Origin: an uncultured Blautia sp.
GTDB lineage: Bacteria > Bacillota > Clostridia > Lachnospirales > Lachnospiraceae
Reading direction: 5' to 3'
NCBI GenBank assembly: GCA_900552095.1
Contig: URYM01000082.1
Span: 1-7,832, forward strand
Length of the DNA: 7,832 bases
Under the pieces are notes generated by a model. The model ran no database searches and was not told the origin of the DNA. It worked only from the letters and a program-made list of their open reading frames with translations. The translations under genes and the position numbers were made by a program. Of the stretch, positions 1-6,273 are shown in pieces; positions within the stretch are counted from its first letter, which is position 1; each line of letters begins with the position of its first letter.

Positions 1-46
1 AGATCTAGTACGGTCTCGTGGGCTCGGAGATGTGTATAAGAGACAG
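1..46 (+). other. Nextera i7-side sequencing adapter (contamination)
   Basis: This is not genomic sequence. Positions 13-46 match the Nextera read-2 transposase adapter, starting GTCTCGTGGGCTCGG and ending in the 19-bp Tn5 mosaic end AGATGTGTATAAGAGACAG (28-46). Positions 1-4 (AGAT) match the end of the P7 primer. Positions 5-12 (CTAGTACG) sit exactly where the i7 index belongs and match the index I know as N702 (sample-sheet CGTACTAG). Genomic sequence begins at about 47. The adapter is open in frame with the following gene and adds a false N-terminus containing MCIRDR. Confidence 0.98.
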
Positions 47-47
47 G

Positions 48-866
48 GTAAAGGAGCAGGGGATCAGAAGTCTTGGCATTGAGGACGGGACGATTACTCT
101 CCGGGAATATCGGGCGCTTCAGGAAGACCTTGCCGGTGTCACTTTTCTCCCGCTGGGAACTGCTCTGGAAGAATTGCGGGCAGTGAAAGAGCCCTGGGAA
201 CTGGAGCGGATCCGCCGGGCGGAAGCGATCGGTGATGCGGCTTTTGCCCGGGTGCTTCCCCTTCTGAAACCGGGCCTTACTGAGCTGGAGGTGGCCGCAG
301 AGCTGGAATATCAGATGAAGCTTCTGGGAGCAGAAGGCTTAAGCTTTGATACCATTGTGGCTTCCGGCCTTAACTCTTCCATGCCACATGCGGTGCCGGG
401 AGAAAAAAAGCTGGAGGCGGGGGACTTTGTAACCATGGATTTTGGCTGCCGCTATCGGGGGTATTGTTCCGATATGACCCGCACGGTCGTGCTGGGGAAA
501 GCCGGACAGAGGCAGAAAGAGATCTATGAGACGGTCAGAAAGGCGCAGGAGGCAGCTCTCCTGGTGATCCGGGCGGGAATCCGGGGAAAGGAAGCGGATC
601 GGGCGGCCAGAGAGGTGATCGGGGAAGCCGGTTACGGCGCCTTTTTCGGTCACAGCCTGGGTCACAGTCTGGGACTGTTTATCCATGAACAGCCCTCCCT
701 CTCCCCGGTTTCGGAAAAGATTCTTCTGCCGGGGATGGTGGAGACTGTGGAACCGGGGATCTATGTGCCGGGATTCGGCGGCGTGCGGATCGAGGATCTG
801 GTTCTGGTGACGGAGACAGGGTGTGAGAATCTTACTTCGTCGCCGAAGGAAATGATTGAATTGTAA
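48..866 (+). CDS. M24-family Xaa-Pro aminopeptidase/dipeptidase, 5'-truncated
   Basis: This is a cytoplasmic metallopeptidase of the pita-bread fold (PepP/PepQ type) that removes or splits residues next to proline; exact substrate is unknown. About 272 genomic codons remain. Close relatives are about 355 aa, so roughly 80 residues of the N-terminal creatinase-like domain are missing at the contig edge. The catalytic domain looks intact: SSMPHA motif, then the five metal ligands, Asp in DFG (438-440), Asp in SDMTRT (471-473), His in GHSLG (663-665), Glu in VEPGIY (750-752) and Glu in RIEDLVLV (792-794). The tail [11 protein letters not shown] is the usual family ending. The apparent GTG start at 18 lies in adapter and is an artefact. 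The FGGY kinase follows after 47 nt on the same strand, so cotranscription is possible, although no functional link is evident. Confidence 0.93.
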   Translation, partial: VKEQGIRSLGIEDGTITLREYRALQEDLAGVTFLPLGTALEELRAVKEPWELERIRRAEAIGDAAFARVLPLLKPGLTELEVAAELEYQMKLLGAEGLSFDTIVASGLNSSMPHAVPGEKKLEAGDFVTMDFGCRYRGYCSDMTRTVVLGKAGQRQKEIYETVRKAQEAALLVIRAGIRGKEADRAAREVIGEAGYGAFFGHSLGHSLGLFIHEQPSLSPVSEKILLPGMVETVEPGIYVPGFGGVRIEDLVLVTETGCENLTSSPKEMIEL

Positions 867-888
867 AAGGTTTTTACGGGGGTAAAAA
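863..888 (+). repeat. Alternating GTAAAA / TTTTTAC / GTAAAAA arms after peptidase stop
   Basis: Three short complementary arms lie at 863-868, 871-877 and 882-888. The middle arm can pair with either neighbour, using a 2-3 nt loop upstream or a GGGG loop downstream. The first arm includes the peptidase stop codon. Stems are AT-rich and short, with no T-run after them, so this is not a clear terminator. It may be a weak processing or pausing element, or chance. Confidence 0.3.
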
Positions 889-899
889 ACAAAGAAAAC

Positions 900-905
900 A
901 GGAGG
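900..905 (+). promoter_or_regulatory. Ribosome binding site of FGGY kinase
   Basis: A full AGGAGG Shine-Dalgarno sequence lies 8 nt before the ATG at 914. It fixes the kinase start and predicts strong translation independent of the upstream peptidase gene. Confidence 0.85.
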
Positions 906-913
906 ATTTTACA

Positions 914-2518
914 ATGGGTGATGCAGCAAAAACAAAACAGGATATTTTGGAGGGAAAAACGGCTCTGGGGATTGAGTTTGGTTCGACCAGGATCAAGGCG
1001 GTTCTGGTGGATGAGACCCATGAGCCGGTTGCTTCCGGAAGCTATGACTGGGAAAACAGTTTGATCGATCATATCTGGACGTACTCCATCGACGAAGTCT
1101 GGATCGGACTTAAGTCATGCTATGCCAGCCTGGCGGAGGAAGTGAAGGAACGGTACGGGGTGCCTCTTACTTCCGTAGGGGCGCTGGGAATTTCCGGCAT
1201 GATGCACGGTTATATGCCGTTCGACCGGGAAGGGAAACTTCTGGTTCCCTTCCGCACCTGGAGAAATAATATTACCGGGGACGCTTCCCGGGAGCTGACG
1301 CAGCTGTTTGGCTATCAGATCCCTCAGCGCTGGAGTATCGCCCATCTGTATCAGGCGATTTTAAACGGGGAACCTCATGTAAAAGAGGTAGATTACATAA
1401 CCACACTGGCCGGCTATGTCCACTGGAAACTGACCGGGCAGAAAGTGCTGGGTGTGGGGGAGGCCTCCGGTATGTTTCCCATCGACACAGAAGAAAAAAC
1501 ATTTAACCGGAGGATGATCCGTCAGTTTGATGAAAGGGTGGAGGAGAAAAACTTCCCCTGGAAACTGGGAGAAATCCTGCCGAAGGTTCTGACGGCGGGG
1601 GAGAGTGCAGGGACACTTACAGAGGAAGGAGCCAGACTGCTGGATGAGTCGGGAACGCTTCAGGCAGGGATCCCCTTATGTCCGCCGGAAGGGGATGCGG
1701 GAACGGGCATGGTTGCCACAGACAGCGTTGCCCGCCGTACCGGAAATGTCTCTGCGGGTACCTCTGTATTTGCTATGGTAGTTCTGGAAAAAGAACTCTC
1801 CCGGGTTCACGAAGAGCTGGATCTGGTTACCACGCCCGCCGGCGATCTGGTGGCTATGGTACATTGCCAGAACTGTACCTCCGATCTGAATGCCTGGGTG
1901 AATCTTTTTGAGGAATTCGCCCGTTCCTTCGGGATTGAGGCGGATAAAAACAGACTGTTCTCTGTGCTGTACAACAAGGCACTGGAGGGAGATGCAGACT
2001 GTGGAGGGCTTCTGACGTATAACTATTTCTCCGGAGAGCATATCACCGGATTTACTGAGGGAAGACCGCTTCTGGCACGGCAGCCGGACGGCAGGTTCAG
2101 CCTGGCAAACCTTATGCGGGCCAATCTGTTTACCGCTCTCGGTTCGCTGAAGATCGGCCTTGATATTCTTCTGAAAGAAGAGCATGTACAGATTGATTCC
2201 ATGCTGGGGCACGGAGGTCTCTTTAAAACGAAAGGCGTGGGACAGAAGATTATGGCGGCAGCCATCGATGCACCGGTGTCTGTGATGGAGACAGCCGGAG
2301 AGGGCGGCGCCTGGGGGATTGCGCTTCTGGCTGCTTACAGGAAAAACAGGGAGGAAAATGAGGATCTGGATTCCTACCTGAAGACGAAAGTATTTGCAGG
2401 ACAGTCGGGCAGCTGCCTTGATCCGGAGCCGGAACTGGTGGAGAGCTTTAATCTTTTTATCGAGCGTTATAAGAAGGGGCTTCCCATCGAGCGGGCGGCA
2501 GTGGAACATCTCGCCTGA
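914..2518 (+). CDS. FGGY-family carbohydrate kinase, candidate L-ribulokinase (AraK type)
   Basis: This is a 534-aa cytoplasmic sugar kinase that transfers the ATP gamma-phosphate to a sugar or sugar alcohol. Visible features are an N-terminal phosphate-binding motif [10 protein letters not shown] (residues 19-28, with Glu21 where most relatives have Asp), [11 protein letters not shown] and FRTWRN in the first actin-like domain, the probable catalytic Asp261 in PPEGDAGTG, the nucleotide-binding NVSAGTS segment, and a C-terminal GHGGLFK (residues 432-438) followed by [14 protein letters not shown]. Length is close to the usual 500-550 aa. The overall wording resembles proteins I recall from Lachnospiraceae, often near arabinose genes. 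Clostridium has an experimentally known ribulokinase, AraK, distinct from AraB, and this may be of that kind. No araA, araD or regulator is present here, so substrate is inferred and uncertain; xylulose or another pentulose is possible. A strong terminator follows at 2554. Confidence 0.88.
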   Translation: MGDAAKTKQDILEGKTALGIEFGSTRIKAVLVDETHEPVASGSYDWENSLIDHIWTYSIDEVWIGLKSCYASLAEEVKERYGVPLTSVGALGISGMMHGYMPFDREGKLLVPFRTWRNNITGDASRELTQLFGYQIPQRWSIAHLYQAILNGEPHVKEVDYITTLAGYVHWKLTGQKVLGVGEASGMFPIDTEEKTFNRRMIRQFDERVEEKNFPWKLGEILPKVLTAGESAGTLTEEGARLLDESGTLQAGIPLCPPEGDAGTGMVATDSVARRTGNVSAGTSVFAMVVLEKELSRVHEELDLVTTPAGDLVAMVHCQNCTSDLNAWVNLFEEFARSFGIEADKNRLFSVLYNKALEGDADCGGLLTYNYFSGEHITGFTEGRPLLARQPDGRFSLANLMRANLFTALGSLKIGLDILLKEEHVQIDSMLGHGGLFKTKGVGQKIMAAAIDAPVSVMETAGEGGAWGIALLAAYRKNREENEDLDSYLKTKVFAGQSGSCLDPEPELVESFNLFIERYKKGLPIERAAVEHLA

Positions 2519-2553
2519 GGATGGACTAAGGGAGAAGAAAAGTAAAAATTTAG

Positions 2554-2600
2554 AAAAATATCCGTACAGTTTTCATGGAATCTGTGCGGATATTTTTGTA
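2554..2600 (+). terminator. Strong intrinsic terminator after the FGGY kinase
   Basis: The arms AAAAATATCCGTACAG (2554-2569) and CTGTGCGGATATTTTT (2582-2597) pair over 16 positions with a single G-U wobble. The loop is 12 nt and can close further through TTC/GAA. The 3' arm ends in TTTTT and the 5' arm begins with AAAAA, so it could work in both directions. It separates the kinase unit from the purine operon. Confidence 0.88.
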
Positions 2601-2629
2601 TTGACAAGAGCTTTTTGACTTAGTACAAT
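2601..2629 (+). promoter_or_regulatory. Sigma-A type promoter of the pur operon
   Basis: A perfect -35 TTGACA (2601-2606) is followed after exactly 17 nt by TACAAT (2624-2629), which is five of six matches to TATAAT. Transcription should start near 2635-2637, giving a leader of about 72 nt before purE. The -35 starts only 3 nt after the upstream terminator T-run. Confidence 0.85.
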
Positions 2630-2670
2630 TACTAATAAGTAGAGATTGTTTTATAAATCTTACTTATAAG
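2629..2670 (+). promoter_or_regulatory. Dyad and direct repeats at pur operon transcription start
   Basis: Two structures overlap. First, ATAAGTA plus AGATT (2635-2647, with G2642 bulged) pairs with AATCTTACTTAT (2656-2667), giving a 12-bp stem with an 8-nt loop at the predicted 5' end of the mRNA. Second, TTACTAATAAG (2629-2639) and TTACTTATAAG (2660-2670) are direct repeats with one mismatch, 31 bp apart, the first touching the -10 box. I see no purine (guanine/adenine) riboswitch core and no CGAA-type PurR box. A repressor operator or an mRNA-stabilising 5' hairpin is inference. Confidence 0.5.
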
Positions 2671-2708
2671 AATGATTAATAAATAACCATAAGAAAAGGA
2701 GAAAGACC

Positions 2709-3215
2709 ATGGCAAAAGTTGGAATTGTGATGGGAAGCGACTCTGATATGCCGGTGATGAGCAAAGCGGCCGACATGCTGGAGAAATTTGGTATTGAATA
2801 TGAGATGAAGATTATTTCTGCACACCGGGAGCCGGATGTGTTTTTTGAGTATGCGAAGACTGCAGAAGAAAAAGGCTTTAAGGTGATCATTGCAGGCGCA
2901 GGCATGGCAGCTCACCTGCCGGGCATGTGCGCGGCAATTTTCCCCATGCCGGTGATCGGAATCCCCATGCATACCACTTCTCTTGGAGGACGGGATTCTC
3001 TGTACTCCATCGTGCAGATGCCCTCCGGCATTCCGGTTGCCACTGTTGCCATTAATGGCGGAGCCAACGCGGGAATCCTGGCTGCCAAGATCCTGGCAAC
3101 CTCCGATGAGGAGATTCTGGCAAAATTAAAAGCATACAGTGAGGAAATGAAGGAGCAGGTTGTGGCAAAAGACGAGAAGCTGCAGGAAGTGGGCTATAAA
3201 GCTTACACAAAATAA
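2709..3215 (+). CDS. purE: 5-(carboxyamino)imidazole ribonucleotide mutase (PurE, class I)
   Basis: PurE converts N5-CAIR to CAIR in de novo purine synthesis, in the cytoplasm, usually as an octamer. At 168 aa it is full length. The N-terminal GSDSDMPVM (residues 9-17), SAHREPD with the catalytic His39, [12 protein letters not shown] (62-73), and [20 protein letters not shown] followed by GGANAG are class I signatures. Class I enzymes normally need PurK to make N5-CAIR; no purK is in this window. SAHRTP and GGAAHLPGM are the more common forms, so Glu41 and Met66 are mild variants, probably lineage-typical. The ATG at 2709 is supported by AAGGAG at 2696-2701 with a 7-nt spacer. It is the first gene of the operon, 72 nt downstream of the predicted transcription start, and purM follows after 23 nt. 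Confidence 0.97.
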   Translation: MAKVGIVMGSDSDMPVMSKAADMLEKFGIEYEMKIISAHREPDVFFEYAKTAEEKGFKVIIAGAGMAAHLPGMCAAIFPMPVIGIPMHTTSLGGRDSLYSIVQMPSGIPVATVAINGGANAGILAAKILATSDEEILAKLKAYSEEMKEQVVAKDEKLQEVGYKAYTK

Positions 3216-3238
3216 ATCACAAGGATCTGGAGGAAATT

Positions 3239-4264
3239 ATGGATTACAAGAATGCGGGCGTTGATATTGAGGCCGGTTATAAATCAGTAGAACTGATGAA
3301 AGAACATGTAAAGAAGACCATGAGAGAGGAAGTGCTGGGCGGTCTGGGCGGATTTTCCGGAGCTTTTTCTCTGAAGAAGATCAAGGAGATGGAGGATCCG
3401 GTTCTGCTCTCCGGAACGGACGGCTGCGGAACAAAGGTGAAACTGGCGATCATTCTGGATCAGCATGATACCATCGGTATCGATGCAGTGGCAATGTGTG
3501 TCAATGATATTGCCTGTGCGGGGGGAGAGCCTCTTTTCTTCCTGGATTATATTGCCTGCGGAAAAAATTATCCCGAGAAAATTGCTTCTATTGTAAAGGG
3601 CGTGGCAGAGGGCTGTCTGCAGTCGGATGCGGCGCTGATCGGCGGCGAGACGGCAGAGCATCCGGGACTGATGCCGGAGGAAGATTACGATCTGGCCGGT
3701 TTTGCCGTAGGTGTCTGTGACAGAAAAGATATGATTACCGGAGAAAATTTAAAAGGTGGGGATGTGCTGATCGGCATGGCTTCCACCGGTGTCCACAGCA
3801 ACGGATTTTCTCTGGTGCGCAAAGTTTTCGAGATGACCAAAGAGTCTCTGGAAACGTATTACGATGAGCTGGGCAAGACCCTGGGCGAGGCTCTCCTTGC
3901 GCCCACCAGGATTTATGTAAAAGCCTTAAAGAGTATCAAAAATGCGGGCGTGACGGTGAAAGCCTGCAGCCATATTACCGGCGGCGGTTTCTATGAGAAT
4001 GTCCCCCGTATGTTAAAAGAGGGAACCAGAGCTGTGATTGAAAAAGACAGCTATCCCGTTCCGCCGATTTTCACTCTGATGGCGAAAAAGGGCGAGATCG
4101 ATGAGCAGATGATGTACAACACCTTTAACATGGGTCTGGGGATGATTGTCGCTGTAGATCCGGCCGATGTGGATAAGACCATGGAAGCGATCCGGGCAGC
4201 GGGCGATACGCCTTATGTAGTCGGCCGCATCGAAGACGGAGAAAAGGGTGTGGAATTATGTTAA
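3239..4264 (+). CDS. purM: Phosphoribosylformylglycinamidine cyclo-ligase (AIR synthetase)
   Basis: PurM closes the imidazole ring, converting FGAM plus ATP to AIR. The 341-aa length is normal for the family. The AIR-synthase N domain shows SGTDGCGTK (residues 58-66), DAVAMCVNDIACAGGEPLFFLDYIA (Asp90 region) and ALIGGETAEHPG (132-143). The C domain shows HSNGFSLVR (186-194), HITGGGFYENVPR (245-257) and NTFNMGLGM. GGAGG at 3229-3233 sits 5 nt before the ATG at 3239. The last codons overlap the first seven bases of purN, so translation of the two is probably coupled. The product AIR feeds PurK/PurE, and the latter is encoded just upstream. Confidence 0.97.
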   Translation: MDYKNAGVDIEAGYKSVELMKEHVKKTMREEVLGGLGGFSGAFSLKKIKEMEDPVLLSGTDGCGTKVKLAIILDQHDTIGIDAVAMCVNDIACAGGEPLFFLDYIACGKNYPEKIASIVKGVAEGCLQSDAALIGGETAEHPGLMPEEDYDLAGFAVGVCDRKDMITGENLKGGDVLIGMASTGVHSNGFSLVRKVFEMTKESLETYYDELGKTLGEALLAPTRIYVKALKSIKNAGVTVKACSHITGGGFYENVPRMLKEGTRAVIEKDSYPVPPIFTLMAKKGEIDEQMMYNTFNMGLGMIVAVDPADVDKTMEAIRAAGDTPYVVGRIEDGEKGVELC

Positions 4265-4884
4265 AACTGGCAGTTCTGGTCTCCGGCGGCGGAACCAACC
4301 TGCAGGCCATCATAGACGCGATCGAAAAGGGAACGATCACCAATGCAGAGATTGCCGTGGTGATCAGCAATAACAAAGGAGCCTACGCCCTGGAGCGGGC
4401 AAAAAAGGCAGGGATCCCAGCTTTGGCAGTCTCCCCGAAGGATTATGCGGATCGGGAGGCATTTAACCGGGCGCTCCTGGAAAAACTGCAGTCGTACCAG
4501 GCGGATCTTGTGGTGCTGGCTGGCTGCCTGGTGGTGATTCCCCAAATGCTGGTAGATGCCTATCCCAACCGGATCATTAACATCCATCCGGCTCTGATTC
4601 CTTCTTTCTGCGGGACGGGATATTACGGGCTGAAAGTACACGAAGGCGTATTAAGCCGCGGTGTGAAAGTGACGGGAGCCACGGTTCATTTTGTGGACGA
4701 CGGAACAGATACTGGTCCTATTATTCTGCAGAAGGCAGTGGAAGTGCTGTCCGGTGATACGCCGGAGGTGTTGCAGCGGCGGGTCATGGAACAGGCGGAA
4801 TGGATTCTTCTGCCCAAGGCTATTGATCTGATCGCAAATGGAAAAGTATCTGTAGTTGACGGACTGGTACAGATAAAGGAGTAA
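4258..4884 (+). CDS. purN: Phosphoribosylglycinamide formyltransferase (GAR transformylase)
   Basis: PurN transfers a formyl group from 10-formyl-tetrahydrofolate to GAR, giving FGAR. At 208 aa it is the usual length for the single-domain bacterial enzyme. The GAR-binding loop SGGGTNLQAI (residues 9-18) starts the protein. The catalytic triad is recognisable as Asn108 and His110 in NIHPALIPS and Asp148 in FVDDGTDTGPIILQ, by comparison with Asn106, His108 and Asp144 of the E. coli enzyme. The ATG at 4258 lies inside the end of purM (7-nt overlap). The best ribosome binding site is AAGGG at 4244-4248, a weak match, so re-initiation from purM probably matters. PSFCGTGYYGLKVHE replaces the more familiar PSFPG segment, which I take as a clostridial variant. 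Confidence 0.96.
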   Translation: MLKLAVLVSGGGTNLQAIIDAIEKGTITNAEIAVVISNNKGAYALERAKKAGIPALAVSPKDYADREAFNRALLEKLQSYQADLVVLAGCLVVIPQMLVDAYPNRIINIHPALIPSFCGTGYYGLKVHEGVLSRGVKVTGATVHFVDDGTDTGPIILQKAVEVLSGDTPEVLQRRVMEQAEWILLPKAIDLIANGKVSVVDGLVQIKE

Positions 4885-4888
4885 AAAG

Positions 4889-6163
4889 ATGAAGATTCTG
4901 ATTATAGGAAGCGGCGGACGGGAGCACGCGCTGGCCTGGAAGGCGGCAAAAAGTCCGAAGGTGGACAAGATTTTCTGCGCTCCGGGAAACGGAGGAATCG
5001 CAGAGTTTGCCCAGTGCGTAGATATCGGCGCTATGGAATTTGAGAAACTGGCGGATTTCGCAGAGGAAAATAAGATTGATCTGACTCTTGTGGGAATGGA
5101 TGACCCGCTGGTGGGCGGTGTGGTGAATGTCTTTGAGGCCCGCGGCCTGAAAGTATTTGGCCCACGGAAAAATGCGGCAATCCTGGAGGGGTCCAAGGCC
5201 TTTTCCAAGGATCTGATGAAGAAATATAACATTCCCACCGCAGCGTATGAAAACTTCACCGATCCGGAAAAGGCAGAAGCTTATTTAAGGAAGGCAAAGT
5301 TCCCCATCGTGCTGAAGGCAGATGGTCTGGCTCTGGGGAAAGGCGTGCTGATCTGCCAGAATCTGGAAGAAGCTCTGGATGGTGTGAAGGAGATCATGCT
5401 GGATAAGAAATTCGGTTCCGCCGGAAATGAGATGGTGATCGAGGAATTTATGACGGGAAGGGAAGTGTCGGTTCTCTCCTTCGTGGATGGAAAGACGATC
5501 AAAACCATGACCTCTGCCCAGGATCACAAACGGGCCGGAGACGGTGACACCGGATTGAATACCGGAGGAATGGGAACCTTTTCCCCCAGCCCCTTCTATA
5601 CCAGGGAAGTGGATGCGTTCTGTCAGAAATATATTTATCAGCCTACGGTTGACGCCATGGCAGCAGAGGGACGTCCCTTTAAGGGAATCATTTTCTTTGG
5701 CCTGATGCTGACTCCTGAGGGGCCGAAGGTGCTGGAATACAATGCCAGATTCGGAGATCCGGAGGCGCAGGTCGTTCTGCCCCGGATGAAAAATGATCTG
5801 ATCGAAGTGTGCGAGGCCTGCGTGGAAGGAACGCTGGATCAGATTGATCTGGAGTTTGAGGACAATGCAGCTGTCTGTGTCGTTCTGGCCAGCGACGGTT
5901 ATCCCGTTTCCTATAAGAAGGGATTCCCCATCAGCGGGCTGGAGAACTTCAAAGACCGGGAGGACTGCTTCGTCTTCCACGCGGGAACGAAGCTGGATGA
6001 AAAGGGAGAGATTGTGACCAGCGGCGGCCGGGTACTCGGCGTGACCGCTCTGGGAAGGGATCTGAAGGAAGCCAGAGATAACGCCTACAAGGCACAGGAA
6101 CTGGTAACTTTTGAAAATAAGTATTACCGCCACGATATTGGAAAGGCCATTGACGAGGCATAA
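4889..6163 (+). CDS. purD: Phosphoribosylamine--glycine ligase (GAR synthetase)
   Basis: PurD joins glycine to 5-phosphoribosylamine using ATP, making GAR, the substrate of PurN. It has 424 aa, the normal ATP-grasp length. Motifs in order are GSGGREHALAWK (residues 7-18), APGNGG (31-36), FGPRKNAAILEGSKAFSK, IVLKADGLALGKGV (ATP-grasp), QDHKRAGDGDTGLNTGGMG, and LEYNARFGDPEAQVVLPRM with magnesium-binding residues. The C-terminal domain ends with FHAGTK and TSGGRVLGVTALG. The segment VGMDDPLVGG (68-77) stands where E. coli has VGPEAPLV; I believe this is shared by Lachnospiraceae relatives. AAAGGAG at 4875-4881 overlaps the purN stop and lies 7 nt from the ATG, so this gene has the clearest ribosome binding site within the operon. 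In many Firmicutes purH lies between purN and purD; here it is absent. Confidence 0.97.
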   Translation: MKILIIGSGGREHALAWKAAKSPKVDKIFCAPGNGGIAEFAQCVDIGAMEFEKLADFAEENKIDLTLVGMDDPLVGGVVNVFEARGLKVFGPRKNAAILEGSKAFSKDLMKKYNIPTAAYENFTDPEKAEAYLRKAKFPIVLKADGLALGKGVLICQNLEEALDGVKEIMLDKKFGSAGNEMVIEEFMTGREVSVLSFVDGKTIKTMTSAQDHKRAGDGDTGLNTGGMGTFSPSPFYTREVDAFCQKYIYQPTVDAMAAEGRPFKGIIFFGLMLTPEGPKVLEYNARFGDPEAQVVLPRMKNDLIEVCEACVEGTLDQIDLEFEDNAAVCVVLASDGYPVSYKKGFPISGLENFKDREDCFVFHAGTKLDEKGEIVTSGGRVLGVTALGRDLKEARDNAYKAQELVTFENKYYRHDIGKAIDEA

Positions 6164-6190
6164 GAAATAAAGACAGATTTGCAGTAAGTA

Positions 6191-6250
6191 AAATCCTCCG
6201 GTTGCTGGGTAAAATCAGAATTGCCGGAGGATTTGCTTTGCAAAATTTTT
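6191..6250 (+). terminator. Terminator of the pur operon
   Basis: A perfect 11-bp GC-rich stem, AAATCCTCCGG (6191-6201) with CCGGAGGATTT (6224-6234), encloses a 22-nt loop that can partly pair (CTG/CAG). It starts 28 nt after the purD stop. The following tract is T-rich but interrupted (GCTTTGC, then a T5-C-T4 run at 6246-6255), so termination may be incomplete and allow read-through into the NUDIX gene. Confidence 0.75.
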
Positions 6251-6273
6251 CTTTTAGAATGGAAGAAGCAGCT

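Noticed and set aside
1676..2509. 277-aa open frame on the minus strand opposite the FGGY kinase
   Set aside because: It lies wholly antisense within a well-supported gene, with low-complexity basic composition, no recognisable motif and no ribosome binding site.
2636..2708. Purine riboswitch in the purE leader
   Set aside because: The leader is only about 72 nt and lacks the three-way junction core and loop sequences of the guanine/adenine aptamer.
4651..5259. 202-aa open frame on the minus strand across the purN/purD junction
   Set aside because: It is antisense to two conserved genes and has no motif or start signal.
5285..6133. 282-aa open frame on the minus strand opposite purD
   Set aside because: It mirrors the codon pattern of purD and shows no protein family features; treated as a shadow.
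6233..6260. Possible promoter for the NUDIX gene (TTGCTT ... TAGAAT)
   Set aside because: The -35 matches only three of six bases and transcription would start only a few nucleotides before the ATG, losing the ribosome binding site.
6202..6273. N-terminal extension of the NUDIX protein from the TTG at 6202
   Set aside because: It lies within the pur terminator hairpin and its T-rich tail and has no ribosome binding site; the ATG at 6274 has GGAAG at 8 nt.
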